DNA of 64,000 nt. It comes from Actinomadura luteofluorescens. Lineage in GTDB: Bacteria; Actinomycetota; Actinomycetes; Streptosporangiales; Streptosporangiaceae. Position 1 is the stretch's first letter, and each line of letters opens with the position of its first letter. A program made the position numbers and the translations under genes. The stretch lies in contig NZ_JACCBA010000001.1 in assembly GCF_013409365.1 (NCBI RefSeq), positions 6,262,001 to 6,326,000 on the forward strand. Direction: 5' to 3'. Of the stretch, positions 1 to 8,359 are shown in pieces. The notes under the pieces are model-generated. The model saw only the letters and a program-made list of their open reading frames with translations, had not been told where the DNA came from and did not search any database.

Positions 1-302
1 AGCGGTTCCGGGCGCTGCTGCGCGACCTGGACCCCGTCCTGGAGCAGCTCGGCAGCAACCGCAAGCGGCTCACGGCGCTGGTGGACGGCCTGGTCGAGTT
101 CACCGACAAGCTGCCCCGGGCCACCTATGACGGCCAGCTGCTGCTCTACCCGCTGCTGCGGATCGTGTGGCCGGACGGGACGCCGATCTTCCCGGGCCTC
201 GGCCAGAGCCCCAAGAAGAAGAAGGCCGCGGCGCCGGAGATCCCCAAGCAGCTCCAGGGCGCCCTGCCGGACCTCGACAAGATCCTGGAGCCGCGCGGAT
301 GA
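1..302 (+). CDS. MCE family protein, C-terminal part only
   Basis: This gene enters from upstream of the window; the frame is open from base 3 and ends at TGA 300-302, giving about 99 visible residues. The tail has the usual MCE-protein layout: a helical stretch, then a low-complexity lysine/alanine/proline segment. Its stop overlaps the ATG of the next MCE gene in an ATGA arrangement, so the two are translationally coupled. MCE proteins form the periplasm-spanning substrate channel of actinobacterial lipid/sterol importers with YrbE permeases. The MCE domain itself lies outside the window, so the family call rests on the tail and on the two following genes. Confidence 0.75.
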   Translation, partial: RFRALLRDLDPVLEQLGSNRKRLTALVDGLVEFTDKLPRATYDGQLLLYPLLRIVWPDGTPIFPGLGQSPKKKKAAAPEIPKQLQGALPDLDKILEPRG

Positions 303-1591
303 ACAGACGGCTGACGATCAACCTGGCGGCGTTCGGCGTGCTCGCCGCGGTGATGGTCGTGTGGGCGTTCAACAACGTCGTCCGCTTCGACTTCATCGAC
401 CGGCCGTACCACATCACCGTGGAGTTCGAGTCCTCCCCGGGCCTGCACCCGAACTTCGAGGTCGACTACCTCGGCCTGCGGGTCGGCAAGATCGACTCGG
501 TGCGGCTGGAGAAGGACAAGGTCGTCGTCCGGCTGGACATGGAGCGCGGCGTCAGGATCCCGCAGGGGGTCACCGCCGCCGCGGCCCGCAAGTCCGCGGT
601 GGGCGAGCCGGTGGTCGAGCTGACGCCGGGGCCCGGCAGGTCCGGCGCCCCGCCGATGAAGCCCGGCACCGTCATCCCGGTGTCGCAGACGAAGGTCCCG
701 CCGAAGTACGGCGACCTGTTCGGCGCCGTCATCGACACCCTGAAGGCGATCGACCCCGACGACGCCAAGGTGCTCACCCAGGAGCTCGCCGCCGGATGGG
801 CCGGACGCGAGGACTCGCTCCGCCAGATCGTCAACGGCAGCGACGACCTCACCCAGACGTTCGCGCAGAACACCGAGCTGCTGGACGGGCTGACCAACGA
901 CCTCGGCCGCATCACCCACGTGCTGAACCAGAACCGCGGCTCGCTCGGCGCCGGGATCGACAACCTCGCCGCCCTCACCGCCGCGCTCAGCCAGGTCCGC
1001 GGGCAGATCGCCGAACTGCGCGACCGCGGCCCCGGCCTGCTCGCCACCGTCAACGACCTGCTCGACAAGACCGGCCCCGACTTCGGCTGCACCGTGGACA
1101 TGCTCGGCAACCTGGGCATCGGGAGCTACGACCCCAACTATCTCGACGACCTGCGCAGGACGCTCGCGGTGGCGCCGCAGCTCAAGGTCGTCCTGGACAA
1201 CGTGATCGGAAGGGACCAGGGCCAGCCCGTCCTGAACGTCGTCTTCCAGGTCACGCTGAAGAGGCTCGCCACGCTGGAGTACAAGTACCCGCGCGCGCAG
1301 CCGGCGGTGAACCGGATCCCGGCCTGCCCCGGCGGCCGGACCCCGGCGGTGACCAAGCAGAAGCCCTACAAGGCGAAGAACCCGGGTGAGACGATCCCCA
1401 CCCACGATCCCGCCTTGCAGCGGAACGTGCAGGCCAGGAAGGCCGCGAACACCGGCGACTCTTCCGGCGGACCGCCGATCTGGCTGGTGTACGTTCCCCC
1501 GATCATCGCCCTTCTGGTGCTGATCAGGGTCATGATGGGCTCGGTGCCCGTGGTGTCCCGCCTTACCCGACTGCGTCGGGGCAAGGACTGA
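299..1591 (+). CDS. MCE family protein (last MCE subunit of the operon)
   Basis: This is a 430-residue protein. An N-terminal membrane anchor (about residues 6-24) is followed by an MCE/MlaD-type domain (about 38-115) of the form seen in lipid shuttling proteins: extracytoplasmic beta domain, then a long helical region to about residue 350. A second hydrophobic segment lies near the C-terminus (about 390-412), which is less common in the family. The start is the ATG overlapping the stop of the preceding MCE gene. It should act outside the membrane as a subunit of the Mce lipid-import channel. The next gene encodes an Mce-associated membrane protein, so this is probably the last MCE subunit. 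Subunit letter (A-F) cannot be assigned with confidence. Confidence 0.85.
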   Translation: MNRRLTINLAAFGVLAAVMVVWAFNNVVRFDFIDRPYHITVEFESSPGLHPNFEVDYLGLRVGKIDSVRLEKDKVVVRLDMERGVRIPQGVTAAAARKSAVGEPVVELTPGPGRSGAPPMKPGTVIPVSQTKVPPKYGDLFGAVIDTLKAIDPDDAKVLTQELAAGWAGREDSLRQIVNGSDDLTQTFAQNTELLDGLTNDLGRITHVLNQNRGSLGAGIDNLAALTAALSQVRGQIAELRDRGPGLLATVNDLLDKTGPDFGCTVDMLGNLGIGSYDPNYLDDLRRTLAVAPQLKVVLDNVIGRDQGQPVLNVVFQVTLKRLATLEYKYPRAQPAVNRIPACPGGRTPAVTKQKPYKAKNPGETIPTHDPALQRNVQARKAANTGDSSGGPPIWLVYVPPIIALLVLIRVMMGSVPVVSRLTRLRRGKD

Positions 1592-1615
1592 CCCCAATCC
1601 CGAGGAGTATCCGAA

Positions 1616-2614
1616 GTGACAGCCAAGACCACCAAGGGCGAGTCCGACGAGGTCGAGGCGGTCCCGGCCGAGGAGGCGCCCGAGGAGACCGAGGCCGCCG
1701 AGCCGGAGGCCGCGCGGCGGCCCGCCCGGCCCGCCGCCAAGCGCAAGCGCCGGGTACGGGTCATCGAGGTCATCGACGACGAGGACCTCGACGAGGTCCT
1801 GGAGGCGCTCGACGCCGAAGACGAGGAGGCCCCGGACGAGGAGGCCCCCGCCCGTCCGGCGGCGAAGCCCGCGGCCAAGGCGCCCGCCAAGCCGGCGGCC
1901 AAGCCCAGGCCGCGCCCGACCCGCCTCGAACCGCCGGAGGGCGAGGCGGAGGAAGAGGTCGAGGCGCCGAAGAAGGCTCCGGCCCGTCCGAACGCCGCGG
2001 CGTCCTCGGAGGCCCGGCCGGGGATCTTCGGTCTCACCGTGGTGCAGGCGGTCGTGGTGGTCGTCCTGGTCGCCCTGCTGGCGAGCCTGGCGATCTGGCA
2101 GTGGACGAGCGCGAGCTCCCTGTCGTCCAAGCAGGACGAGCGGGACGCGGTGAGCAAGGTCGCGTCCGCCTACGGCGACGTGGCCCTCAACTACAACGCG
2201 CAGAACTACCAGACGCAGATGGGCAAGGCCCAGAAGCTCATGGGCGGCGACCTGCTGGAGAGCTTCAAGAGCACCACGCTCCCGAGCCTCGGCGAGACGT
2301 TCAAGAACAACCCCGAGCTGTCGCTGACGTCCAAGACGAACCAGGTCTTCGTGGGCACCGTGGACGGCAGGTTCGCCACGGCCGTCGTCATGGTCGACAT
2401 CGACGTCCGGACCAAGGACGGCGCGACCGCGGCTCCCGCTACGCTGCTCCGCCTCGCCCTCGCCAAGATCGACGGGACGTGGAAGGTCACCAAGCAGTAC
2501 GCGTCGGGCGTCAACGACCAGAACCAGAACCAGCAGAACCAGCTGCCGACGGTTCCGAGCGGCGGCGCGTCGAAGTCGCCCGCGGCGGAGAAGACCGGCA
2601 AGCCGAAGAACTGA
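1616..2614 (+). CDS. Mce-associated membrane protein
   Basis: This is a 332-residue protein from GTG 1616, preceded by a GAGGAG ribosome-binding site. Residues 1-130 are low complexity, alternating acidic (Glu/Asp/Ala) and basic (Lys/Pro/Ala) blocks, and probably lie in the cytoplasm. One membrane helix (about 139-163) is followed by a conserved extracytoplasmic domain of about 150 residues with the NTF2-like fold typical of Mas proteins. The tail is Gln/Asn/Pro rich. Mas proteins accompany mce operons in actinobacteria and are thought to stabilise the complex. It lies 24 bp after the MCE gene and is followed by a strong terminator, so it closes the operon. Confidence 0.85.
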   Translation: MTAKTTKGESDEVEAVPAEEAPEETEAAEPEAARRPARPAAKRKRRVRVIEVIDDEDLDEVLEALDAEDEEAPDEEAPARPAAKPAAKAPAKPAAKPRPRPTRLEPPEGEAEEEVEAPKKAPARPNAAASSEARPGIFGLTVVQAVVVVVLVALLASLAIWQWTSASSLSSKQDERDAVSKVASAYGDVALNYNAQNYQTQMGKAQKLMGGDLLESFKSTTLPSLGETFKNNPELSLTSKTNQVFVGTVDGRFATAVVMVDIDVRTKDGATAAPATLLRLALAKIDGTWKVTKQYASGVNDQNQNQQNQLPTVPSGGASKSPAAEKTGKPKN

Positions 2615-2644
2615 GGCCGCGAGGTCCGGCCTCGCCGGCGGCGA

Positions 2645-2683
2645 CGCGAACGCCCCGCACGGAAGCCGTGCGGGGCGTTCGCG
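2645..2683 (+). terminator. Terminator of the mce operon
   Basis: A perfect 17-bp inverted repeat (left arm 2645-2661, right arm 2667-2683) closes a 5-base loop, GAAGC. It lies 30 bp after the Mas gene stop. There is no long T run, as is usual for actinobacterial terminators. Confidence 0.85.
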
Positions 2684-2743
2684 CGTTATGCCGGTGACCG
2701 CGTCGTGCCGATGACGGGGCCACGGGGACGGAGGCGGGGCATC

Positions 2744-3241
2744 ATGTCGATCGTGACGGAGCAGGATGGGCAGGGCACGGCCGTCCCGGACGCGCTGGTG
2801 CACGAGTTCGGCGCGCTGCTGGGCGCGGCGTCGGTGCTGGAGCGGATCGCGGGCCGCGAGCTGGAGCGCCGCTGCGGCATTCGGCACGCGGTCTTCGAGG
2901 TGCTGCTCAGGCTGTCGAGTGCGGGCGGGGAGTGCGCGGTGTCGATGGGCGGGCTGGCCGGCGAGCTGATCCTGACCAGCGGCGGTATGACCCGCATCAT
3001 CGACCGCATGGAGGAGGCCGGGCTCGTCCGCCGCGAGCCGGCACCGGACGACCGGCGCCGGCAGAACGTGGCGCTGACCCCGGCCGGGACGGCGAAGCTG
3101 GACGAGGCCCTGCGCGTGCACGCCGAGACGCTCCGCGCGCACTTCGCGGGCCCCCTCACCGAGGAGCAGCGCCGCGTCCTCGTGGACGCGCTGCGCCTCC
3201 TGCGCACCACCGCCCGCGAGGAACTCGGTGACCTGCGCTAG
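2744..3241 (+). CDS. MarR family transcriptional regulator
   Basis: This is a 165-residue winged-helix protein. ATG 2744 was chosen because GGAGG lies 9 bases upstream; GTG 2705 upstream has no comparable site. The DNA-binding core (about residues 40-110) has the MarR pattern: a recognition helix region, then a wing of the form EEAGLV-R...DDRR, with dimerisation helices at both ends. MarR proteins usually repress efflux or stress genes and respond to small phenolic ligands. The gene stands alone and converges on rpsD, so its target is not evident. Its stop codon shares bases with the rpsD stop. Confidence 0.85.
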   Translation: MSIVTEQDGQGTAVPDALVHEFGALLGAASVLERIAGRELERRCGIRHAVFEVLLRLSSAGGECAVSMGGLAGELILTSGGMTRIIDRMEEAGLVRREPAPDDRRRQNVALTPAGTAKLDEALRVHAETLRAHFAGPLTEEQRRVLVDALRLLRTTAREELGDLR

Positions 3242-3843
3242 CGGGAGTAGTACTCGACGACGAGCTGCTCGTCGCAGATGATCGGGATCTCCGCGCGCTC
3301 GGGCAGCCGGGCGAGCCGGGCGGCGAGGGCGTCGTGCCGGACCTCCAGGTAGGGCGGGACCTCCGCGGCGTGCCCGCCGGCCGCCGCGACCTGGAACGGG
3401 ACCATCGCGCGGCTCCGTTCGGCGACCGTGATGACGTCGCCGGGCCGCAGCCGGTAGGACGGGCGGTCGACGCGGCGGCCGTTCACCAGCACGTGGCGGT
3501 GCACCACGAACTGGCGGGCCTGGTAGATCGTCCGGGCGAACCCGGCGCGCAGGACGAGCGCGTCCAGCCGGCGTTCGAGGTCGACGAGCAGGGCCTCGCC
3601 GGTCTTGCCGCCGGTCCGGGCGGCCTTGTCGAAGGCGTTGCGGAGCTGCGCCTCGCGGATGTCGTACTGCGCGCGGAGCCGCTGCTTCTCGCGGAGCCGG
3701 ACCTTGTAGTCGCTCTCCTGCTTGCGGGCGCGGCCGTGCACGCCGGGCGGGTAGGGGCGGGCCTCGAAGTACTTCACGCACTTCGGCGTCAGGGGGATGC
3801 CGAGGGCCCGCGAGAGCCGCACCTTGGGACGGGGGTTGTTCAT
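3238..3843 (-). CDS. rpsD: 30S ribosomal protein S4 (probable paralogue)
   Basis: This is a 201-residue S4 with all family parts: the N-terminal arm ([27 protein letters not shown]), the S4 RNA-binding domain (about residues 90-155, with [19 protein letters not shown]) and the conserved C-terminus [13 protein letters not shown]4 nucleates 30S assembly and binds 16S rRNA. ATG 3843 is preferred (AAGGAG just upstream); a GTG codon directly precedes it. Unusually, it is not beside alaS or in a ribosomal protein operon, but diverges from a haem-degradation-type gene across a duplicated iron box. This suggests a second, iron-responsive S4 gene; whether another rpsD exists cannot be told from the window. 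It carries a single Cys in the N-terminal arm and no zinc-knuckle cluster. Confidence 0.9.
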   Translation of the reverse strand: MNNPRPKVRLSRALGIPLTPKCVKYFEARPYPPGVHGRARKQESDYKVRLREKQRLRAQYDIREAQLRNAFDKAARTGGKTGEALLVDLERRLDALVLRAGFARTIYQARQFVVHRHVLVNGRRVDRPSYRLRPGDVITVAERSRAMVPFQVAAAGGHAAEVPPYLEVRHDALAARLARLPERAEIPIICDEQLVVEYYSR

Positions 3844-3858
3844 CACGCTCCTTGATGA

Positions 3859-3892
3859 TTAGGTAAGCCTAAGTTAGGTAAGCCTAACCTGA
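3859..3892. promoter_or_regulatory. Tandem DtxR/IdeR-type iron boxes
   Basis: The 14-mer TTAGGTAAGCCTAA occurs twice exactly, at 3859-3872 and 3874-3887. The 19-mer at 3874-3892 matches the DtxR/IdeR/DmdR consensus TWAGGTTAGSCTAACCTWA at 17 of 19 positions by eye; the left copy matches less well. The boxes sit between divergent rpsD (ATG 3843) and the DUF2470 gene (GTG 3910), 16-18 bp from each start, so an iron-loaded repressor could block both promoters. Confidence 0.75.
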
Positions 3893-3909
3893 TACGTCAA
3901 GGAGGCACG

Positions 3910-4692
3910 GTGCCGCGAGCGGAGACCACGCAGTCCAGGCAGACCATCCAGGGCCCCACGGCGGCGGAGCGCGCGCGGACCCTCGCCTACGGCGTCGCGG
4001 ACGGCGTGCTCGTCGCACCCGGCGTCCCCTACGCCCCCGTCCCGGCGCACACCACCGACCGGGACGGCAGGCCGCTGCTGCTCGTCCGGGCGGACGCGCC
4101 GATCGCGGCGGCCCTGGCCGGCGAGGACGACGTGCCCGCCACGCTGCGGATCAGCGACGTCGCCCCGGTGCCGCTGCCGGACCGCGTCCGGGGCCGGGCC
4201 TGGCTGCACGGCTGGCTGAGCGAGGTGCCGGACGGCGAGACGCGCGCCGCCGCGCTGCGCCTCTCGCACGCGCACCCGCGTCCCGAACTGCTCGACCTCG
4301 GCGCCGAGCGGGACGGCCGGCGCGAATGGACGATCCTCGCCCTCGAAGCCGCCCAGGTCGAGGTCGAGGACGCCTGGGGGAGCGCCACCCTGGAGCCCGA
4401 GGAGTACGCGGCCGCCGCGCCCGACCCGTTCGTCGCCGTCGAGGCGGGCATACTGACGCATCTGGACTCCGCCCACCGCGGCGAGCTGCCGCGCCTGCTG
4501 CCGCGGTCGGTCCCGCCCGGGCCGGTCCGGCCGCTCGGGCTCGACCGGTACGGCATGTGGCTGCGCTGCTCCGCGCCCCCGCCGGACGCGCCGTCGTCGT
4601 TCGACGTGCGGCTCCCGTTCGCCGAGCCCGTCAGTGATCTCCACGGTCTGCGGCGCGTGTACCGGAGGCTGTTCGCCCGGGCCACCCCGTAG
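3910..4692 (+). CDS. HugZ-like haem protein with DUF2470 domain
   Basis: This is a 260-residue protein from GTG 3910, with AAGGAGG 5-6 bases upstream. Residues 20-160 fit a split beta-barrel (FMN-binding/HugZ-like) domain, seen in stretches such as PLLLVRADAPIAAAL and RGRAWLHGWL. Residues about 165-255 fit DUF2470, with HLDSAH, LDRYGMWLRC and the closing pattern FAEPV..LHGLRRVYRRLFARA. HugZ-type proteins bind haem and can open the macrocycle to release iron. The iron boxes directly upstream support expression under iron starvation. It may instead be a haem carrier or pyridoxamine-oxidase-like protein without oxygenase activity; no catalytic residue can be verified here. Confidence 0.75.
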   Translation: MPRAETTQSRQTIQGPTAAERARTLAYGVADGVLVAPGVPYAPVPAHTTDRDGRPLLLVRADAPIAAALAGEDDVPATLRISDVAPVPLPDRVRGRAWLHGWLSEVPDGETRAAALRLSHAHPRPELLDLGAERDGRREWTILALEAAQVEVEDAWGSATLEPEEYAAAAPDPFVAVEAGILTHLDSAHRGELPRLLPRSVPPGPVRPLGLDRYGMWLRCSAPPPDAPSSFDVRLPFAEPVSDLHGLRRVYRRLFARATP

Positions 4693-5018
4693 GACGACGG
4701 GCGGCGGGTACGTGGTGCCCCCGCGAAATGCCAGTGATCCCCCGGATGGCGGGCGGGCCCCTCCGCGGGCGATGATCGTGTCTCCGGTCGAGGGACGCCG
4801 CTCTCTGTTCCCCGGTTCGGACGGCTTCGACCGCCGGTTCGCCCCTGCGGGGTGGGCGAGCCGGCGGGCGATACCGTACCGGCCGACCCGGGAGCCGGTC
4901 CTCCGGCCGGATCGGTGGTCCGGCGCGGTGCGAGCACGAGCATGAGCCGGGGGGCGCACCGGGCCACTGGTCGCGATTGGCCGTTTCCGCCGGGCCGATC
5001 CCGCCGCACGCTGGGACC
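4693..5018. other. Intergenic region, 326 bp
   Basis: No convincing gene, promoter or riboswitch was seen. I looked specifically for a SAM-type riboswitch, because the next gene belongs to the methionine/cysteine PLP family, and did not find the conserved SAM-I or SAM-IV core strings. Short GC-rich inverted repeats (around 4860-4925) are no better than expected for this composition. Confidence 0.5.
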
Positions 5019-6200
5019 ATGACCGCACATCACCCGCAGACCCGAGCCGTCCACCCGCCCGTGATCGTCCCCGAGGGCAGCCGCCCGCTCGGCGTCCCGA
5101 TCTACCAGGGCCACCTGTTCTCCTTCGACGCCTCCGACGCGCTGGCCGCCGCGTTCCAGGGCCCCGACGAGGCGTTCTTCTACGCCCGGATGGCCAACCC
5201 GACCGTCCGCGCCCTGGAGCAGTCGCTCACCGAACTCGAAGGCGGCTCCGGAACGCTCGCCACCGGGTCCGGCATGGGTGCGATCAACGCGGTCCTGATG
5301 GGACTGCTCCGCAGCGGCGACCACGTCATCGCGCAGGCCGCCCTCTACGGCGGCACCCACGCGCTGCTCCAGGACCTCGCCGCGCGCTGGGGCGTGGAGG
5401 TCACCTTCGTCTCCGGCGACGACCCGGCCGAGGTGCGCGACGCCCTGCGCGACACCACGAAGATCCTCTATCTGGAGACGGTCGCCAACCCCACCACCCA
5501 CGTGACGGACCTGCCCGCGTTCACCGAGGCCGTCCGCGGGACGGGCGTGCTGACCGTCGTCGACAACACCTTCGCCCCGCTCCTGTGCAGGCCCATCGAG
5601 CACGGGGCCGACATCGTCGTCCACTCCACGACGAAGTACCTCGGCGGGCACGGCGACACGATCGGCGGCGCCGCCGTCTTCGCCGACTCGTCCGTCCACC
5701 GGCGGGTCTGGGAGCACGCCGTCGAGCTGGGCTCCACCCCCGACCCGTTCGCGTCCTGGCTGACCGTCCGGGGCCTCGCGACCATGCCGCTGCGCGTGGC
5801 CAGGCAGAGCGAGTCCGCGCTCGACATCGCCCGCCGCCTGGACGGCCACCCGTCGGTGACCCGCGTCCACTACCCGGGGCTGGAGGACCACCCGCAGCAC
5901 GAGATCGCCCGGAGGCTGCTGCCGGACGGCGCCGGCGGCGTTCTGGCGTTCGAGCTGAACGGCGGCCGCGACGCCGGCCGGACCTTCTCCGAGGCCGTCG
6001 AGCTGGTCTCGCTCGGCCCGTCGCTCGGCGACATCGCGACCCTCGTCATGCACCCGGCCAGCACGTCCCACCGGCAGCTGGACGCCGCGTCCCTCGCCGC
6101 CGCCGGGATCGGCGAGGGAACGGTGCGCCTGTCGGTCGGCCTCGAACACCCGGACGACCTCTGGGCCGACATCGAACAGGCCCTGCGGAAGGCGTCCTAG
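5019..6200 (+). CDS. Cys/Met-metabolism PLP enzyme (cystathionine gamma-lyase/synthase or methionine gamma-lyase type)
   Basis: This is a 393-residue fold-type I PLP enzyme. Diagnostic features are YARMANPTV near residue 60, GSGMGAI (cofactor phosphate loop), VDNTFAPLL with the pyridine-binding Asp, and HSTTKYLGGHGD, whose Lys206 should form the Schiff base. The C-terminal half has SLGDIATLVMHPASTSH, typical of the gamma-lyase/synthase group. It acts in the cytosol on sulfur amino acids: transsulfuration, or methionine/homocysteine gamma-cleavage. The subgroup cannot be fixed by eye. ATG 5019 has no ribosome-binding site, so translation may be leaderless. The stop shares a CTAG with the converging gene. 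Confidence 0.85.
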   Translation: MTAHHPQTRAVHPPVIVPEGSRPLGVPIYQGHLFSFDASDALAAAFQGPDEAFFYARMANPTVRALEQSLTELEGGSGTLATGSGMGAINAVLMGLLRSGDHVIAQAALYGGTHALLQDLAARWGVEVTFVSGDDPAEVRDALRDTTKILYLETVANPTTHVTDLPAFTEAVRGTGVLTVVDNTFAPLLCRPIEHGADIVVHSTTKYLGGHGDTIGGAAVFADSSVHRRVWEHAVELGSTPDPFASWLTVRGLATMPLRVARQSESALDIARRLDGHPSVTRVHYPGLEDHPQHEIARRLLPDGAGGVLAFELNGGRDAGRTFSEAVELVSLGPSLGDIATLVMHPASTSHRQLDAASLAAAGIGEGTVRLSVGLEHPDDLWADIEQALRKAS

Positions 6201-7354
6201 AGGTAGAAGCCGGTGGCGGTGGAAGGAGCGTCCTGACCTTCGGGACGCTTCTCGCCCTTGCGCAGCGCCGCGAGCTCGGCGAGCGTCGCGCCGTCGGCGC
6301 CGATCTCCGCGGCGGGCACGCCCGTGCCGTCCAGCCAGGACAGCGACTCCGCGCGGGTGAGCCGGCCCACCTCGATCTGGGCGAGGCAGCGGCCGGGGCG
6401 GACCACCGCCGGGTGCAGCATGGCGAGGTCCTCGTTGGTGGTGATGGCCACCAGCACGTCCCGGCCCTGGCCGAGCATCCCGTCGGTGAGGTTGAGCAGC
6501 CGCGACAGGCCCTGGCCCGTCGACTGCTTGGCCTCGCCGCGGATCAGCTCGTCGCAGTCCTCCAGGATGAGCAGCCGCCAGCGGCGGTTCTCGTCCTCGT
6601 CGTCGCCGACCGCGACCTCCATCAGGTAGCTCGGCGTGCCGAACAGCGCCTCGGGGTCGAGGACGCAGTCGGACTGGCACCAGTCGTTCCAGGAGCGCGC
6701 GAGGGCGCGCAGCGCCGTGGTCTTGCCGGTGCCGGGCGGGCCGTGCAGGAGCAGCAGCCGCCCGGAGACCTCCTCGCGGGTGAGCTTCATCACCGAGTCG
6801 AGCGCCTCGGCGACCGGCGCGGTGTAGTTGCGCCGGATGTCCTCCCACGCGTCGGCGGTGATGGCGCGCTCGCTGCGGACGGGGCCGTGCGACCCCATGT
6901 GCCAGAAGCCCATCTCGACGCTGGTCTCGTCCACCTTCGGCGGCTCGGTCGCGTCCTTCACCGACGCCGCGAGGACGGTCTCGGCCAGCTCGTCGGTCAC
7001 GGCGGACACCGCGACGTAGGCGATGCCGCTCTTCCACCGGTTGCTCAGCAGCGTCCAGCCGTCGCCCTCGGCCAGCACCGACTCCTTGCCCTTCTCGTGC
7101 GCGACCCGCACGAGCCTGGCGTCGCCGGGGCGCAGCGGCGCCTCCGCCCGGACGTTCTCCAGCCGCGTCGACCGCGACCAGGGCTGCTCGCCCGACGCGA
7201 ACGGGCGCAGCGACAGGACGTCCATGACGTCGGCGGGGGAGTTGTTGTCGGACAGGTTGAAGACCACGGGCAGCGCGGGCTCCGGCGCGTCGGCGCCTTC
7301 CCGGGGCTCGATCAGATGCAGGACCTCCTGCGGCCTCTCCTGCGACATGGTCAT
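6197..7354 (-). CDS. AAA+ ATPase with N-terminal DUF5925-like domain
   Basis: This is a protein of about 385 residues. The N-terminal 180 residues resemble the DUF5925 region found fused to AAA modules in actinobacteria (family name from memory). The AAA domain follows: Walker A GPPGTGKT (about residues 205-212), Walker B LLILEDCDE, a sensor-1-like region AITTNED and an arginine-bearing VVRPGRCLAQIEVGRL segment. It resembles the ClpX/FtsH/26S-like single-AAA group and probably remodels a protein partner; substrate unknown. The start is uncertain among ATG 7354, ATG 7348 and an upstream GTG, none with a good ribosome-binding site. It converges with the PLP enzyme gene. Confidence 0.75.
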   Translation of the reverse strand: MTMSQERPQEVLHLIEPREGADAPEPALPVVFNLSDNNSPADVMDVLSLRPFASGEQPWSRSTRLENVRAEAPLRPGDARLVRVAHEKGKESVLAEGDGWTLLSNRWKSGIAYVAVSAVTDELAETVLAASVKDATEPPKVDETSVEMGFWHMGSHGPVRSERAITADAWEDIRRNYTAPVAEALDSVMKLTREEVSGRLLLLHGPPGTGKTTALRALARSWNDWCQSDCVLDPEALFGTPSYLMEVAVGDDEDENRRWRLLILEDCDELIRGEAKQSTGQGLSRLLNLTDGMLGQGRDVLVAITTNEDLAMLHPAVVRPGRCLAQIEVGRLTRAESLSWLDGTGVPAAEIGADGATLAELAALRKGEKRPEGQDAPSTATGFYL

Positions 7355-7428
7355 GGCATCGATGATCACGCCCGGCGGCGCCCCGCGTCCACCGAATTAG
7401 CAGGGCACGCGGGGGCCGGGCCCGCGGG

Positions 7429-8226
7429 TCAGGAGCCGCCGCCCTCCTTGGCCTCGCGCGTCGCCTCGCGCTCCGCGTGGGCGGCCTTGCGCGCCTCGGC
7501 CTCCTCCAGGTCGAGCTTCTCGGCCTCCTCCGGCGTCGGCGCCGAGCCGCCGAGGTAGGCGGGCTGCCACCACGTCTCGTCCGAGCGCGGGACGTCGGGG
7601 TACTCGCGCTGCGCCTTCTCCAGCAGCTCCGCCATCCGGGCGTGCAGGTCACGGGTGACCTGCTCGTAGTCGTCGCCGCGCTTGGGGTACATGGGCTCGC
7701 CGACGATGATCGTCACCGGCACGTTGCGCTGCAGGAGCCGGCGCTTGCGTCCCTTGGTCCACATCCGCTGCGGGCCCCAGAGCGCGACCGGGATGAGCGG
7801 CGTCTTGGACGCCACCGCCATCCGCACCGCGCCGCTCTTGATGTCCTTCACCGTGAACGAGCGGCTGATCGTCGCCTCGGCGAACACCCCGACGATCTCG
7901 CCGCCGCGCAGCGCCTTGAGCGCCGCCGCGTAGGAGGAGGCGCCCGCGTCGCGGTCGACCGGGATGTGGTGCATGCCGCGCATCAGCGGCCCGCCGATCC
8001 GGTTGTCGAAGATCTCCTTCTTCGCCATGAACCGCACCAGCCGGCCCGCGGGGTGCGCGGCGAGGCCCGCGAAGATGAAGTCGAGGTAGCTGACGTGGTT
8101 GCTGACGAGCACCGCGCCGCCGGTGGCGGGGATCTGGTCGGTCCCTTCCAGACGGATTCTGATGTTCAGGGCCTTGAACACGCCGAGAGCCGTCTTGATC
8201 ACCGGTGGGTACACGAGTTCGCGCAT
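7429..8226 (-). CDS. 1-acyl-sn-glycerol-3-phosphate acyltransferase (PlsC family)
   Basis: This is a 265-residue membrane-associated acyltransferase. The catalytic NHxxxxD motif is present (Asn43-His44-Val-Ser-Tyr-Leu-Asp49), followed by the substrate block with GGPLMRGMHHIPVDRDAG and the EATISRS motif that replaces FPEGTRS. A hydrophobic patch VIPVALWG-like segment closes the fold. The C-terminal 45 residues are charged (Glu/Ala/Lys coiled-coil). It should acylate lysophosphatidate or a similar acceptor in phospholipid synthesis. ATG 8226 is preferred because codons upstream to ATG 8286 lose the strong GC3 bias; the longer form (285 residues) remains possible. Confidence 0.85.
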   Translation of the reverse strand: MRELVYPPVIKTALGVFKALNIRIRLEGTDQIPATGGAVLVSNHVSYLDFIFAGLAAHPAGRLVRFMAKKEIFDNRIGGPLMRGMHHIPVDRDAGASSYAAALKALRGGEIVGVFAEATISRSFTVKDIKSGAVRMAVASKTPLIPVALWGPQRMWTKGRKRRLLQRNVPVTIIVGEPMYPKRGDDYEQVTRDLHARMAELLEKAQREYPDVPRSDETWWQPAYLGGSAPTPEEAEKLDLEEAEARKAAHAEREATREAKEGGGS

Positions 8227-8359
8227 GTAGGCACCGTACTTGAGCAACTCCTGATCAGCGAGTGTGAGGCGGGGATCGCGATGCATCGCACAACCGGGCC
8301 CAACTCTGAGAAGGTGGGTGTGCAACTGATCCGCCGAAGGCTGAGGGAGGATGAGCCCC

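Noticed and set aside
4693..5018. SAM riboswitch before the sulfur amino acid PLP gene
   Set aside because: The conserved core strings were not found; only weak GC-rich inverted repeats exist. An Rfam covariance search would settle it.
146..7652. Very long open frames opposite real genes (for example 146-3781 and 4029-7652 on the reverse strand)
   Set aside because: They arise from high GC3 on the other strand, run across several real genes and intergenic signals, have Arg/Ala/Pro-rich translations without domains, and lack ribosome-binding sites.
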